A DNA stretch of 64,000 bases from Litsea cubeba (Eukaryota > Streptophyta > Magnoliopsida > Laurales > Lauraceae). Where the stretch lies: assembly GCA_012931725.1 (NCBI GenBank), contig CM022946.1, forward strand, positions 75,050,189 through 75,114,188. The letters are read 5' to 3'. The notes beneath the pieces are model-generated. The model was not told the DNA's origin, did no database searches, and saw nothing but the letters and a program-made list of their open reading frames with translations. The position numbers were made by a program, and so were the translations under genes. Below, in pieces: positions 45,401-57,750 of this stretch (its first letter is position 1; each line of letters begins with the position of its first letter).

Positions 45401-47877
45401 TTTCCAACACTTAGGCTGGAAAACAGCCCGCTGGGGACCCGGAACGTGAAACGGCTACGTGCAAAATCAGAAACCAGCACGAGCACTTCGTTCTAGGGTA
45501 GAGTAACTTGTAGGAACTTTCGGTTCGCAAATAGGACTACCGGTTAGTAAATTACGAGCGAAACATATAATTTTACTATACTTAGGCTCGAAAACGACCC
45601 GCCAGGGGCCCGGAAGGGGAAACAGCCACGTTAGAAATCGGATACCGGCACGAGGACTTCGGTCGAGGGTAGAGTAACTTGTAGGAACTGTCGGTTTACA
45701 AATACGACTCTCGGTAAGAGAATTACGACCGAAACATGGGATTTTCCAACACTTAGGCTCGAGAACGGGCCGCCGGGGGCCCAGAAAGTGAAAAGGCCGC
45801 AGGAAAAATCGGAAACCAGCACGAGCACTTCGGTCGAGGGTTGAGTAACTTGTAGGAACAGTCGGTTTGCAAATAGGACTACCGGTTAGTAAATTACGAG
45901 CGAAACATATAATTTACTATACTTAGGCTCGAAAACGACCCGCCGGGGGCCCGGAAGGGGAAACAGCCTCGTTAAAAATCGGATACCGGCACGAGGACTT
46001 CGGTCGAGGGTAGAGTAACTTGTAGGAACTGTCGGTTTACAAATACGACTCTCGGTAAGAGAATTACGACCGAAACATGGGATTTTCCAACACTTAGCCT
46101 CGAGAACGGGCCGCCGGGGGCCCAGAAAGTGAAAAGGCCGCGGGAAAAATCAGAAACCAGTACGAGCACTTCGGTCGAGGGTCGAGTAACTTGTAGGAAC
46201 TGACGGTTCGCAAATAGGATTCCCGGTTGGAGAATTATGGCTGAAACATGGGATTTTCCAACACTTATGCTCGAAAATGGCCCGCCGGGGGCCCAGAACG
46301 TCAAACAGCCGAGGGAAAAATCGAAAACCGGCATGAGCACTTCGTTCGAGGGTAGAGTAACTTCTAGGAACTGATGGTTTGCGATAGCACTCCAGGTTAG
46401 AGAATTACACCGAAACTTAGGATTTTACGACACTTAGGCTTGAAAACGGCTCGCCTGGGGGCCCGGAATTGTAAACGGCCACGTGAAAAGTAGGAAACCG
46501 GTACGAGCACTTCGGACTATGGTAGAGTAAGTTATAGGAACAGACGGTTCGTAAATACGACTCCCGGATAGAGAATTAAGATAGAAACATGGGATTTTCC
46601 AACACTTAGGCTCGAAAACGGCCCACCGGGGTTCGGAATGGGAAACGGCAGCAAGAAAAATCATAAACCGGCATGAGCACTTCGTTCGAGGATAGAGTAA
46701 ATCGTAGGAACTGACAGTTCGCACATAGGACTCCCGGTTAGAGAATTATGACCGAAACATGGGATTTTCCAACACTTAGGCTGGAAAACAGCCCGCTGGG
46801 GACCCGGAACGTGAAACGGCTACGTGCAAAATCAGAAACCAGCACGAGCACTTCGTTCTAGGGTAGAGTAACTTGTAGGAACTTTCGGTTCGCAAATAGG
46901 ACTACCGGTTAGTAAATTACGAGCGAAACATATAATTTTACTATACTTAGGCTCGAAAACGACCCGCCGGGGGCCCGGAAGGGGAAGTAGCCTCGTTAAA
47001 AATCGGATACCAGCACGAGGACTTCGGTCGAGGGTAGAGTAACTTGTAGGAACTGTCGGTTTACAAATACGACTCTCGGTAAGAGAATTACGACCGAAAC
47101 ATGGGATTTTCCAACACTTAGGCTCGAGAACGGGCCGCCGGGGGCCCAGAAAGTGAAAAGGCCGCGGGAAAAATCAGAAACCAGTACGAGCACTTCGGTC
47201 GAGGGTCGAGTAACTTGTAGGAACTGACGGTTCGCAAATAGGATTCCCGGTTGGAGAATTATGGCTGAAACATGGGATTTTCCAACACTTATGCTCGAAA
47301 ATGGCCCGCCGGGGGCCCAGAACGTCAAACAGCCGAGGGAAAAATCGAAAACCGGCACGAGCACTTCGTTCGAGGGTAGAGTAACTTCTAGGAACTGATG
47401 GTTTGCGATAGCACTCCAGGTTAGAGAATTACACCGAAACTTAGGATTTTACGACACTTAGGCTTGAAAACGGCTCGCCTGGGGGCCCGGAATAGTAAAC
47501 GGCCACGTGAAAAGTAGGAAACCGGTACGAGCAGTTCGGACTATGGTAGAGTAAGTTATAGGAACAGACGGTTCGCAAAGACGACTCCCGGATAGAGAAT
47601 TAAGAGAGAAACATGGGATTTTCCAACACTTAGGCTCGAAAACGGCCCGCCGGGGTTCGGAATGGGAAACGGCAGCAAGAAAAATCATAAACCGGCATGA
47701 GCACTTCGTTCGAGGATAGAGTAAATCGTAGGAACTGACAGTTCGCACATAGGACTCCCGGTTAGAGAATTATGACCGAAACATGGGATTTTCCAACACT
47801 TAGGCTGGAAAACAGCCCGCTGGGGGCCCGGAACGTGAAACGGCTACGTGCAAAATCAGAAACCAGTACGAGCACTT
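42417..47877. repeat. regular satellite HOR, domain 1 (mostly 6-mers)
   Basis: Each unit starts at CGTTCTAGGG: 42417, 43441, 44465, 45489, 46854, 47878. Distances are 1024, 1024, 1024, 1365 and 1024 bp. The 1365-bp unit has one extra AB dimer (341 bp). Neighbouring units are nearly identical across their whole length, whereas the six monomers inside a unit differ strongly from each other. Confidence 0.93.
43441..44464. repeat. reference 1,024-bp HOR: monomers A-F
   Basis: A 43441-43611, B 43612-43782, C 43783-43953, D 43954-44123, E 44124-44293, F 44294-44464 (171, 171, 171, 170, 170, 171 bp). Diagnostic words: A CATATAATTTTACTATAC (here with CTAAGG after it); B CGAGAACGGGCCGCC; C ACTTATGCTCGAAAATGG; D GATAGCACTCCAGG and TTTTACGACACTT; E CGGACTATGG and GAGAATTAAGA; F GAGTAAATCGTAG and ACAGCCCGCT. 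Confidence 0.93.
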
Positions 47878-50800
47878 CGTTCTAGGGCTGAGTAACTTGT
47901 AGGAACTGTCGGTTCGCAAATAGGACTACCGGTTAGTAAATTACGAGCGAAACATATAATTTTACTATACTTAGGCTCGAAAACGACCCGCCGGGGGCCC
48001 GGAAGGGGAAATAGCCACGTTAAAAATCGGATACTGGTACGAGGACTTCGGTCGAGGGTAGAGTAACTTGTAGGAACTGTCGGTTTACAGATACGACTCT
48101 CGGTAAGAGAATTACGACCGAAACATGGGATTTTCCAACACTTAGGCTCGAGAACGGGCCGCCGGGGGCCCAGAAAGTGAATAGGCCGCGGGAAAAATCA
48201 GAAACCAGCACGAGCACTTCGGTCGAGGGTCGAGTAACTTGTAGGAACTGTCGGTTCGCAAATAGGACTACTGGTTAGTAAATTACGAGCGAAACATATA
48301 ATTTTACTATACTTAGGCTCGAAAACGACCCGCCGCGGGCCCGGAAGGGGAAATAGCCTCGTTAAAATTCGGATACCGGCACGAGGACTTCGGTCGAGGG
48401 TAGAGTAACTTGTAGTAACTGTCGGTTTACAAATACGACTCTCGGTAAGAGAATTACGACCGAAACATGGGATTTTCCAACACTTAGGCTCGAGAATGGG
48501 CCGCCGGGGGCCCAGAAAGTGAAAAGGCCGCGGGAAAAATCGGAAACCAGCACGAGCACTTCGGTCGAGGGTCGAGTAACTTGTAGGAACTATCGGTTCG
48601 CAAATAGGACTACCGGTTAGTAAATTACGAGCGAAACATATAATTTTACTATACTTAGGCTCGAAAACGACCCGCCGGGGGCCCGGAAGGGGAAGTAGCC
48701 TCGTTAAAAATCGGATACCGGCACGAGGACTTCGGTCGAGGGTAGAGTAACTTGTAGGAACTGTCGGTTTACAAATACGACTCTCGGTAAGAGAATTACG
48801 ACCGAAACATGGGATTTTCCAACACTTAGGCTCGAGAACGGGCCGCCGGGGGCCCAGAAAGTGAAAAGGCCGCGGAAAAATCAGAAACCAGTACGAGCAC
48901 TTCGGTCGAGGGTCGAGTAACTTGTAGGAACTGACGGTTCGCAAATAGGATTCCCGGTTGGAGAATTATGGCCGAAATATGGGATTTTCCAACACTTATG
49001 CTCGAAAATGGCCCGCCGGGGGCCCAGAACGTCAAACGGCCGAGGGAAAAATCGAAAACCGGCACGAGCACTTCGTTCGAGGGTAGAGTAACTTCTAGGA
49101 ACTGATGGTTTGCGATAGCACTCCAGGTTAGAGAATTACACCGAAACTTAGGATTTTACGACACTTAGGCTTGAAAACGGCTCGCCTGGGGGCCCGGAAT
49201 TGTAAACGGCCACGTGAAAAGTAGGAAACCGGTACGAGCACTTCGGACTATGGTAGAGTAAGTTATAGGAACAGACGGTTCGTAAATACGACTCCCGGAT
49301 AGAGAATTAAGATAGAAACATGGGATTTTCCAACACTTAGGCTCGAAAACGGCCCGCCGGGGTTCGGAATGGGAAACGGCAGCAAGAAAAATCATAAACC
49401 GGCATGAGCACTTCGCTCGAGGATAGAGTAAATCGTAGGAACTGACAGTTCGCACATAGGACTCCCGGTTAGAGAATTATGACCGAAACATGGGATTTTC
49501 CAACACTTAGGCTGGAAAACAGCCCGCTGGGGGCCCGGAACGTGAAACGGCTACGTGCAAAATCAGAAACCAGTACGAGCACTTCGTTCTAGGGCTAGAG
49601 TAACTTGTAGGAACTGTCGGTTCGCAAATAGGACTACCGGTTAGTAAATTACGAGCGAAACATATAATTTTACTATACTTAGGCTCGAAAACGACCCGCC
49701 GGGGGCCCGGAAGGGGAAATAGCCACGTTAAAAATCGGATACTGGTACGAGGACTTCGGTCGAGGGTAGAGTAACTTGTAGGAACTGTCGGTTTACAAAT
49801 ACGACTCTCGGTAAGAGAATTACGACCGAAACATGGGATTTTCCAACACTTAGGCTCGAGAACGGGCCGCCGGGGGCCCAGAAAGTGAAAAGGCCGCGGG
49901 AAAAATCAGAAACCAGCACGAGCACTTCGGTCGAGGGTCGAGTAACTTGTAGGAACTGTCGGTTCGCAAATAGGACTACTGGTTAGTAAATTACGAGCGA
50001 AACATATAATTTTACTATACTTAGGCTCGAAAACGACCCGCCGGGGGCCCGGAAGGGGAAACAGCCTCGTTAAAAATTGGATACCGGCACGAGGACTTCG
50101 GTCGAGGGTAGAGTAACTTGTAGGAACTGTCGGTTTACAAATACGACTCTCGGTAAGAGAATTACGACCGAAACAAGGGATTTTCCAACACTTAGCTCGA
50201 GAACGGGCCGCCGGGGGCCCAGAAAGTGAAAAGGCCGCGGGAAAAATCGAAACCAGCACGAGCACTTCGGTCGAGGGTCGAGTAACTTGTAGGAACTGAC
50301 GGTTCGCAAATAGGACTACCGGTTAGTAAATTACGAGCGAAACATATATTTTATAATTAGCTCGAAAATGACCCGCCGGGGGCCCAAGGGGAAGTAGCCT
50401 CGTTAAAAATCGATACCGGCACGAGCACTTCGTCGAGGGTAGAGTAACTTAGGAACTGTCGGTTTACAACGACTCTCGGTAAGAGAATTACGACCGAAAC
50501 ATGGGATTTTCCACACTTAGGCTCGAGAACGGGCCGCCGGGGGCCCAGAAAGTGAAAAGGCCGCGAAAAATCAGAAACCAGTATGAGCACTTCGGTCGAG
50601 GGAGTAACTTGTAGGAACTGACGGTTCGCAAATAGGATTCCCGGTTGGAGAATTATGGCCGAAAGATTGGGATTTTCCAACACTTATGCTCGAAAATGGC
50701 CGCCGGGGGCCCAGAACGTCAAAACGGCCGAGGGAAAAATCGAAAACCAGGCACGAGCACTTCGTTCGAGGGTAGAGTAACTTCTAGGAACGATGGTTTG

Positions 50801-52970
50801 CCGATAGCACTCCAGGTTAGAGAATTACACACCGAAACTTAGGATTTTACCGACACTTAGGCTTGAAAACGGCTCGCTTGGGGCCCGGAATAGTAAACGA
50901 CCACGTGAAAAGTAGGAAACCGGTACGAGCACTTCGGACTATGGTAGAGTAAGTTATAGGAACAGACGGTTCACAAATACGACTCCCGGATAGAGAATTA
51001 AGATAGAAACATGGGATTTTCCAACACTTAGGCTCGAAAACGCCCGCCGGGGTTCGGAATGGGAACGGCAGCAAGAAAATCATAAACCGGCATGAGCACT
51101 TCGCTCGAGGATAGAGTAAATCGTAGGAAACTGACAGTTCGCACATAGGACTCCCGGTTAGAGAATTATGACCGAAACATGGGATTTTCCAACACTTAGG
51201 CTTGAAAACAGCCGCTGGGGGCCCGGAACGTGAAACGGCTACGTGCAAAATCAGAAACCAGTACGAGCACTTCGTTCTAGGGCTAGAGTAACTTGTAGGA
51301 ACTGTCGGTTCGCAAATAGGACTACCGGTTAGTAAATTACGAGCGAAACATATAATTTTACTATACTTAGGCTCGAAAACGACCCGCCGGGGGCCCGGAA
51401 GGGGAAATAGCCACGTTAAAAATCGGATACTGGTACGAGGACTTCGGTCGAGGGTAGAGTAACTTGTAGGAACTGTCGGTTTACAATACGACTCTCGGTA
51501 AGAGAATTACGACCGAAACATGGGATTTTCCAACACTTAGGCTCGAGAACGGGCCGCCGGGGGCCCAGAAAGTGAAAAGGCCGCGGGAAAAATCAGAAAC
51601 CAGCACGAGCACTTCGGTCGAGGGTCGAGTAACTTGTAGGAACTGTCGGTTCGCAAATAGGACTACGGTTAGTAAATTACGAGCGAAACATTATTTTACT
51701 ATACTTAGGCTCGAAAACGACCCGCCGGGGGCCCGGAAGGGGAAAAGCCACGTTAAATCGGATACCGGCACGAGGACTTCGGTCGAGGGTAGAGTAACTT
51801 GTAGAACTGTCGTTTTACAAATACGACTCTCGGTAAGAGAATTACGACCGAAACATGGGATTTTCCAACACTTAGGCTCGAAACGGGCCGCCGGGGGCCC
51901 AGAAAGTGAAAGGCCGCGGGAAAAATCGGAAACCAGCACGAGCACTTCGGTCGAGGGTCGAGTAACTTGTAGGAACTGTCGGTTCGCAAATAGGACTACC
52001 GGTTAGTAAATTACGAGCGAAACATATAATTTTACTATACTTAGGCTCGAAAACGACCCGCCGGGGGCCCGGAAGGGGAAACAGCCTCGTTAAAAATCGG
52101 ATACCGGCACGAGGACTTCGGTCGAGGGTAGAGTAACTTGTAGGAACTGTCGGTTTACAAATACGACTCTCGGTAAGAGAATTACGACCGAAACATGGGA
52201 TTTTCCAACACTTAGGCTCGAGAAACGGGCCGCCGGGGGCCAGAAAGTGAAAAGGCCGCGGGAAAAATCAGAAACCAGTACGAGCACTTCGGTCGAGGGT
52301 CGAGTAACTTGTAGGAACTGACGGTTCGCAAATAGGATTCCCGGTTGGAGAATTATGGCCGAAACATGGGATTTTCCAACACTTATGCTCGAAAATGGCC
52401 CGCCGGGGGCCCAGAACGTCAAACGGCCGAGGGAAAAATCGAAAACCGGCACGAGCACTTCGTTCGAGGGTAGAGTAACTTCTAGGAACTGATGGTTTGC
52501 GATAGCACTCCAGGTTAGAGAATTACACCGAAACTTAGGATTTTACGACACTTAGGCTTGAAAACGGCTCGCTTGGGGCCCGGAATAGTAAACGACCACG
52601 TGAAAAGTAGGAAACCGGTACGAGCACTTCGGACTATGGTAGAGTAAGTTATAGGAACAGACGGTTCACAAATACGACTCCCGGATAGAGAATTAAGATA
52701 GAAACATGGGATTTTCCAACACTTAGGCTCGAAAACGGCCCGCCGGGGTTCGGAATGGGAAACGGCAGCAAGAAAAATCATAAACCGGCATGAGCACTTC
52801 GCTCGAGGATAGAGTAAATCGTAGGAACTGACAGTTCGCACATAGGACTCCCGGTTAGAGAATTATGACCGAAACATGGGATTTTCCAACACTTAGGCTG
52901 GAAAACAGCCCGCTGGGGGCCCGGAACGTGAAACGGCTACGTGCAAAATCAGAAACCAGCACGAGCACTT
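47878..52970. repeat. satellite HOR domain 2: three tandem 10-mers
   Basis: Units start at 47878, 49585 and 51273 and end at 52970 (1707, 1688 and 1698 bp). Each has three AB dimers before CDEF. All three share private variants missing from other units: AGGGCT instead of AGGGT near the start (47884, 49591, 51279) and ATACTGGTACGAG instead of ATACCGGCACGAG (48031, 49739, 51427). The lengths under 1,707 come from the small deletions noted at 50341-51930. Confidence 0.88.
50341..51930. repeat. satellite stretch with clustered single-base deletions
   Basis: Compared with sister units, many one-to-few-base losses occur here. Examples are CATATATTTTATAATTAGC for the usual CATATAATTTTACTATAC, CTTCGTCGAGG for CTTCGGTCGAGG, and TAACTTAGGAAC for TAACTTGTAGGAAC. 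A few one-base gains also occur (for example GGTTTGCCGATAG). Flanking units have almost none. Confidence 0.8.
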
Positions 52971-55359
52971 CGTTCTAGGGTAGAGTAACTTGTAGAAACT
53001 GTCGGTTCGCAAATAGGACTACCGGTTAGTAAATTACGAGCGAAACATATAATTTTACTATACTTAGGCTCGAAAACGACCCGCCGGGGGCCCGGAAGGG
53101 GAAACAGCCACGTTAAAAATCGGATACCGGCACGAGGACTTCGATCGAGGGTAGAGTAACTTGTAGGAACTGTCGGTTTACAAATACGACTCTCGGTAAG
53201 AGAATTACGACCGAAACATGGGATTTTCCAACACTTAGGCTCGAGAACGGGCCGCCGGGGGCCCAGAAAGTGAAAAGGCCGCGGGAAAAATCAGAAACCA
53301 GTACGAGCACTTCGGTCGAGGGTCGAGTAACTTGTAGGAACTGACGGTTCGCAAATAGGATTCCCGGTTGGAGAATTATGGCCGAAATATGGGATTTTCC
53401 AACACTTATGCTCGAAAATGGCCCGCCGGGGGCCCAGAACGTCAAACGGCCGAGGGAAAAATCGAAAACCGGCACGAGCACTTCGTTCGAGGGTAGAGTA
53501 ACTTCTAGGAACTGATGGTTTGCGATAGCATCCAGGTTAGAGAATTACACCGAAACTTAGGATTTTACGACACTTAGGCTTGAAAATGGCTCGCCTGGGG
53601 GCCCGAAATTGTAAACGGCAACGTGAAAAGTAGGAAACCGGTACGAGCACTTTGGACTATGGTAGAGTAAGTTATAGGAACAGACGGTTTGCAAATACGA
53701 CGCCCGGATAGAGAATTAAGACAGAAACATGGGATTTTCCAACACTTAGGCTCGAAAACGGCCCGCCGGGGTTCGGAATGGGAAACGGCAGCAAGAAAAA
53801 TCATAAACCGGCATGAGCACTTCGCTCGAGGATAGAGTAAATCGTAGGAACTGACAGTTCGCACATAGGACTCCCGGTTAGAGAATTATGACCGAAACAT
53901 GGGATTTTCCAACACTTAGGCTGGAAAACAGCCCGCTGGGGGCCCGGAACGTGAAACGGCTACGTGCAAAATCAGAAACCAGCACGAGCACTTCGTTCTA
54001 GGGTAGAGTAACTTGTAGAAACTGTCGGTTCGCAAATAGGACTACCGGTTAGTAAATTACGAGCGAAACATATAATTTTACTATACTTAGGCTCGAAAAC
54101 GACCCGCCGGGGGCCCGGAAGGGGAAACAGCCACGTTAAAAATTGGATACCTGCACGAGGACTCCGGTCGAGGGTAGAGTAACTTGTAAGAACTGTCGGT
54201 TTACAAATACGACTCTCGGTAAGAGAATTACGATCGAAACATGGGATTTTCCAACATTTAGGCTCGAGAACGGGCCGCCGGGGGCCCAGAAAGTGAAAAG
54301 GCCGCGGGAAAAATCGGAAACCAGAACGAGCACTTCGGTCGAGGGTCGAGTAACTTGTAGGAACTGTCGGTTCGCAAATAGGACTACCGGTTAGTAAATT
54401 ACGAGCGAAACATATAATTTTACTATACTTAGGCTCGAAAACGACCCGCCGGGGGCCCGGAAGGGGAAACAGCCACGTTAAAAATCGGATACCGGCACGA
54501 GGACTTCGATCGAGGGTAGAGTAACTTGTAGGAACTGTCGGTTTACAAATACGACTCTCGGTAAGAGAATTACGACCGAAACATGGGATTTTCCAACACT
54601 TAGGCTCGAGAACGGGCCGCCGGGGGCCCAGAAAGTGAAAAGGCCGCGGGAAAAATCAGAAACCAGTACGAGCACTTCGGTCGAGGGTCGAGTAACTTGT
54701 AGGAACTGACGGTTCGCAAATAGGATTCCCGGTTGGAGAATTATGGCCGAAACATGGGATTTTCCAACACTTATGCTCGAAAATGGCCCGCCGGGGGCCC
54801 AGAACGTCAAACGGCCGAGGGAAAAATCGGAAACCGGCACGAGCACTTCGTTCGAGGGTAGAGTAACTTCTAGGAACTGATGGTTTGCGATAGCACTCCA
54901 GGTTAGAGAATTACACCGAAACTTAGGATTTTACGACACTTAGGCTTGAAAATGGCTCGCCTGGGGGCCCGAAATTGTAAACGGCAACGTGAAAAGTAGG
55001 AAACCGGTACGAGCACTTCGGACTATGGTAGAGTAAGTTATAGGAACAGACGGTTCGCAAATACGACGCCCGGATAGAGAATTAAGACAGAAACATGGGA
55101 TTTTCCAACACTTAGGCTCGAAAACGGCCCGCCGGGGCCCGGAATGGGAAACGGCAGCAAGAAAAATCATAAACCGGCATGAGCACTTCGCTCGAGGATA
55201 GAGTAAATCGTAGGAACTGACAGTTCGCACATAGGACTCCCGGTTAGAGAATTATGACCGAAACATGGGATTTTCCAACACTTAGGCTGGAAAACAGCCC
55301 GCTGGGGGCCCGGAACGTGAAACGGCTACGTGCAAAATCAGAAACCAGCACGAGCACTT
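52971..55359. repeat. super-HOR copy 1 (14 monomers: ABCDEF + ABABCDEF)
   Basis: 2,389 bp; the 6-mer begins at 52971 and the 8-mer at 53994. The D monomer in both parts ends GAAATTGTAAACGGCAACG, a variant shared with the next copy. Confidence 0.85.
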
Positions 55360-57750
55360 CGTTCTAGGGTAGAGTAACTTGTAGGAACTGTCGGTTCGCA
55401 AATAGGACTACCGGTTAGTAAATTACGAGCGTAACATATAATTTTACTATACTTAGGCTCGAAAACGACCCGCCGGGGGCCCGGAAGGGGAAACAGCCAC
55501 GTTAAAAATCGGATACCGGCACGAGGACTTCGGTCGAGGGTAGAGTAACTTGTAGGAACTGTCGGTTTACAAATACGACTCTCGGTAAGAGAATTACGAC
55601 CGAAACATGGGATTTTCCAACACTTAGGCTCGAGAACGGGCCGCCGGGGGCCCAGAAAGTGAAAAGGCCGCGGGAAAAATCAGAAACCAGTACGAGCACT
55701 TCGGTCGAGGGTCGAGTAACTTGTAGGAACTGACGGTTCGCAAATAGGATTCCCGGTTGGAGAATTATGGCCGAAACATGGGATTTTCCAACACTTATGC
55801 TCGAAAATGGCCCGCCGGGGGCCCAGAACGTCAAACGGCCGAGGGAAAAATCGGAAACCGGCACGAGCACTTCGTTCGAGGGTAGAGTAACTTCTAGGAA
55901 CTGATGGTTTGCGATAGCACTCCAGGTTAGAGAATTACACCGAAACTTAGGATTTTACGACACTTAGGCTTGAAAATGGCTCGCCTGGGGGCCCGAAATT
56001 GTAAACGGCAACGTGAAAAGTAGGAAACCGGTACGAGCACTTCGGACTATGGTAGAGTAAGTTATAGGAACAGACGGTTCGCAAATACGACGCCCGGATA
56101 GAGAATTAAGACAGAAACATGGGATTTTCCAACACTTAGGCTCGAAAACGGCCCGCCGGGGCCCGGAATGGGAAACGGCAGCAAGAAAAATCATAAACCG
56201 GCATGAGCACTTCGCTCGAGGATAGAGTAAATCGTAGGAACTGACAGTTCGCACATAGGACTCCCGGTTAGAGAATTATGACCGAAACATGGGATTTTCC
56301 AACACTTAGTATGGAAAACAGCCCGCTGGGTGCCCGGAACGTGAAACGGCTACGTGCAAAATCAGAAACCAGCACGAGCACTTCGTTCTAGGGTAGAGTA
56401 ACTTGTAGGAACTGTCGGTTCGCAAATAGGACTACCGGTTAGTAAATTACGAGCGAAACATATAATTTTACTATACTTAGGCTCGAAAACGACCCGCCGG
56501 GGGCCCGGAACGGGAAACAGCCACGTGTAAAATCGGATACCGGCACTAGGACTTCGGTCGAGGGTAGAGTAACTTGTAGGAACTGTCGGTTTACAAATAC
56601 GACTCTCGGTAAGAGAATTACGACCGAAACATGGGATTTTCCAACACTTAGGCTCGAGAACGGGCCGCCGGGGGCCCAGAAAGTGAAAAGGCCGCGGGAA
56701 AAATCGGAAACCAGCACGAGCACTTCGGTCGAGGGTCGAGTAACTTGTAGGAACTGTCGGTTCGCAAATAGGACTACCGGTTAGTAAATTACGAGCGAAA
56801 CATATAATTTTACTATACTTAGGCTCGAAAACGACCCGCCGGGGGCCCGGAAGGGGAAACAGCCTCGTTAAAAATCGGATACCGGCACGAGGACTTCGGT
56901 CGAGGGTAGAGTAACTTGTAGGAACTGTCGGTTTACAAATACGACTCTCGGTAAGAGAATTACGACCGAAACATGGGATTTTCCAACACTTAGGCTCGAG
57001 AACGGGCCGCCGGGGGCCCAGAAAGTGAAAAGGCCGCGGGAAAAATCAGAAACCAGTACGAGCACTGCGGTCGAGGGTCGAGTAACTTGTAGGAACTGAC
57101 GGTTCGCAAATAGGATTCCCGGTTGGAGAATTATGGCCGAAACATGGGATTTTCCAACACTTATGCTCGAAAATGGCCCGCCGGGGGCCTAGAACGTCAA
57201 ACGGCCGAGGGAAAAATCGGAAACCGGCACGAGCACTTCGTTCGAGGGTAGAGTAACTTGTAGGAACTGATGGTTTGCGATAGCACTCCAGGTTAGAGAA
57301 TTACACCGAAACTTAGGATTTTACGACACTTAGGCTTGAAAACGGCTCGCCTGGGGGCCCGGAATAGTAAACGGCCACGTGAAAAAGTAGGAAACCGGTA
57401 CGAGCACTTCGGACTATGGTAGAGTAAGTTATAGGAACAGACGGTTCGCAAATACGACGCCCGGATAGAGAATTAAGACAGAAACATGGGATTTTCCAAC
57501 ACTTAGGCTCGAAAACGGCCCGCCGGGGCCCGGAATGGGAAACGGCAGCAAGAAAAATCATAAACCGGCATGAGCACTTCGCTCGAGGATAGAGTAAATC
57601 GTAGGAACTGACAGTTCGCACATAGGACTCCCGGTTAGAGAATTATGACCGAAACATGGGATTTTCCAACACTTAGGCTCGAAAACAGCCCGCTGGGGGC
57701 CCGGAACGTGAAACGGCTACGTGCAAAATCAGAAACCAGCACGAGCACTT
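55360..57750. repeat. super-HOR copy 2
   Basis: 2,391 bp; 6-mer at 55360, 8-mer at 56384. It carries the private variant AGCACTGCGG at 57061. Confidence 0.85.
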
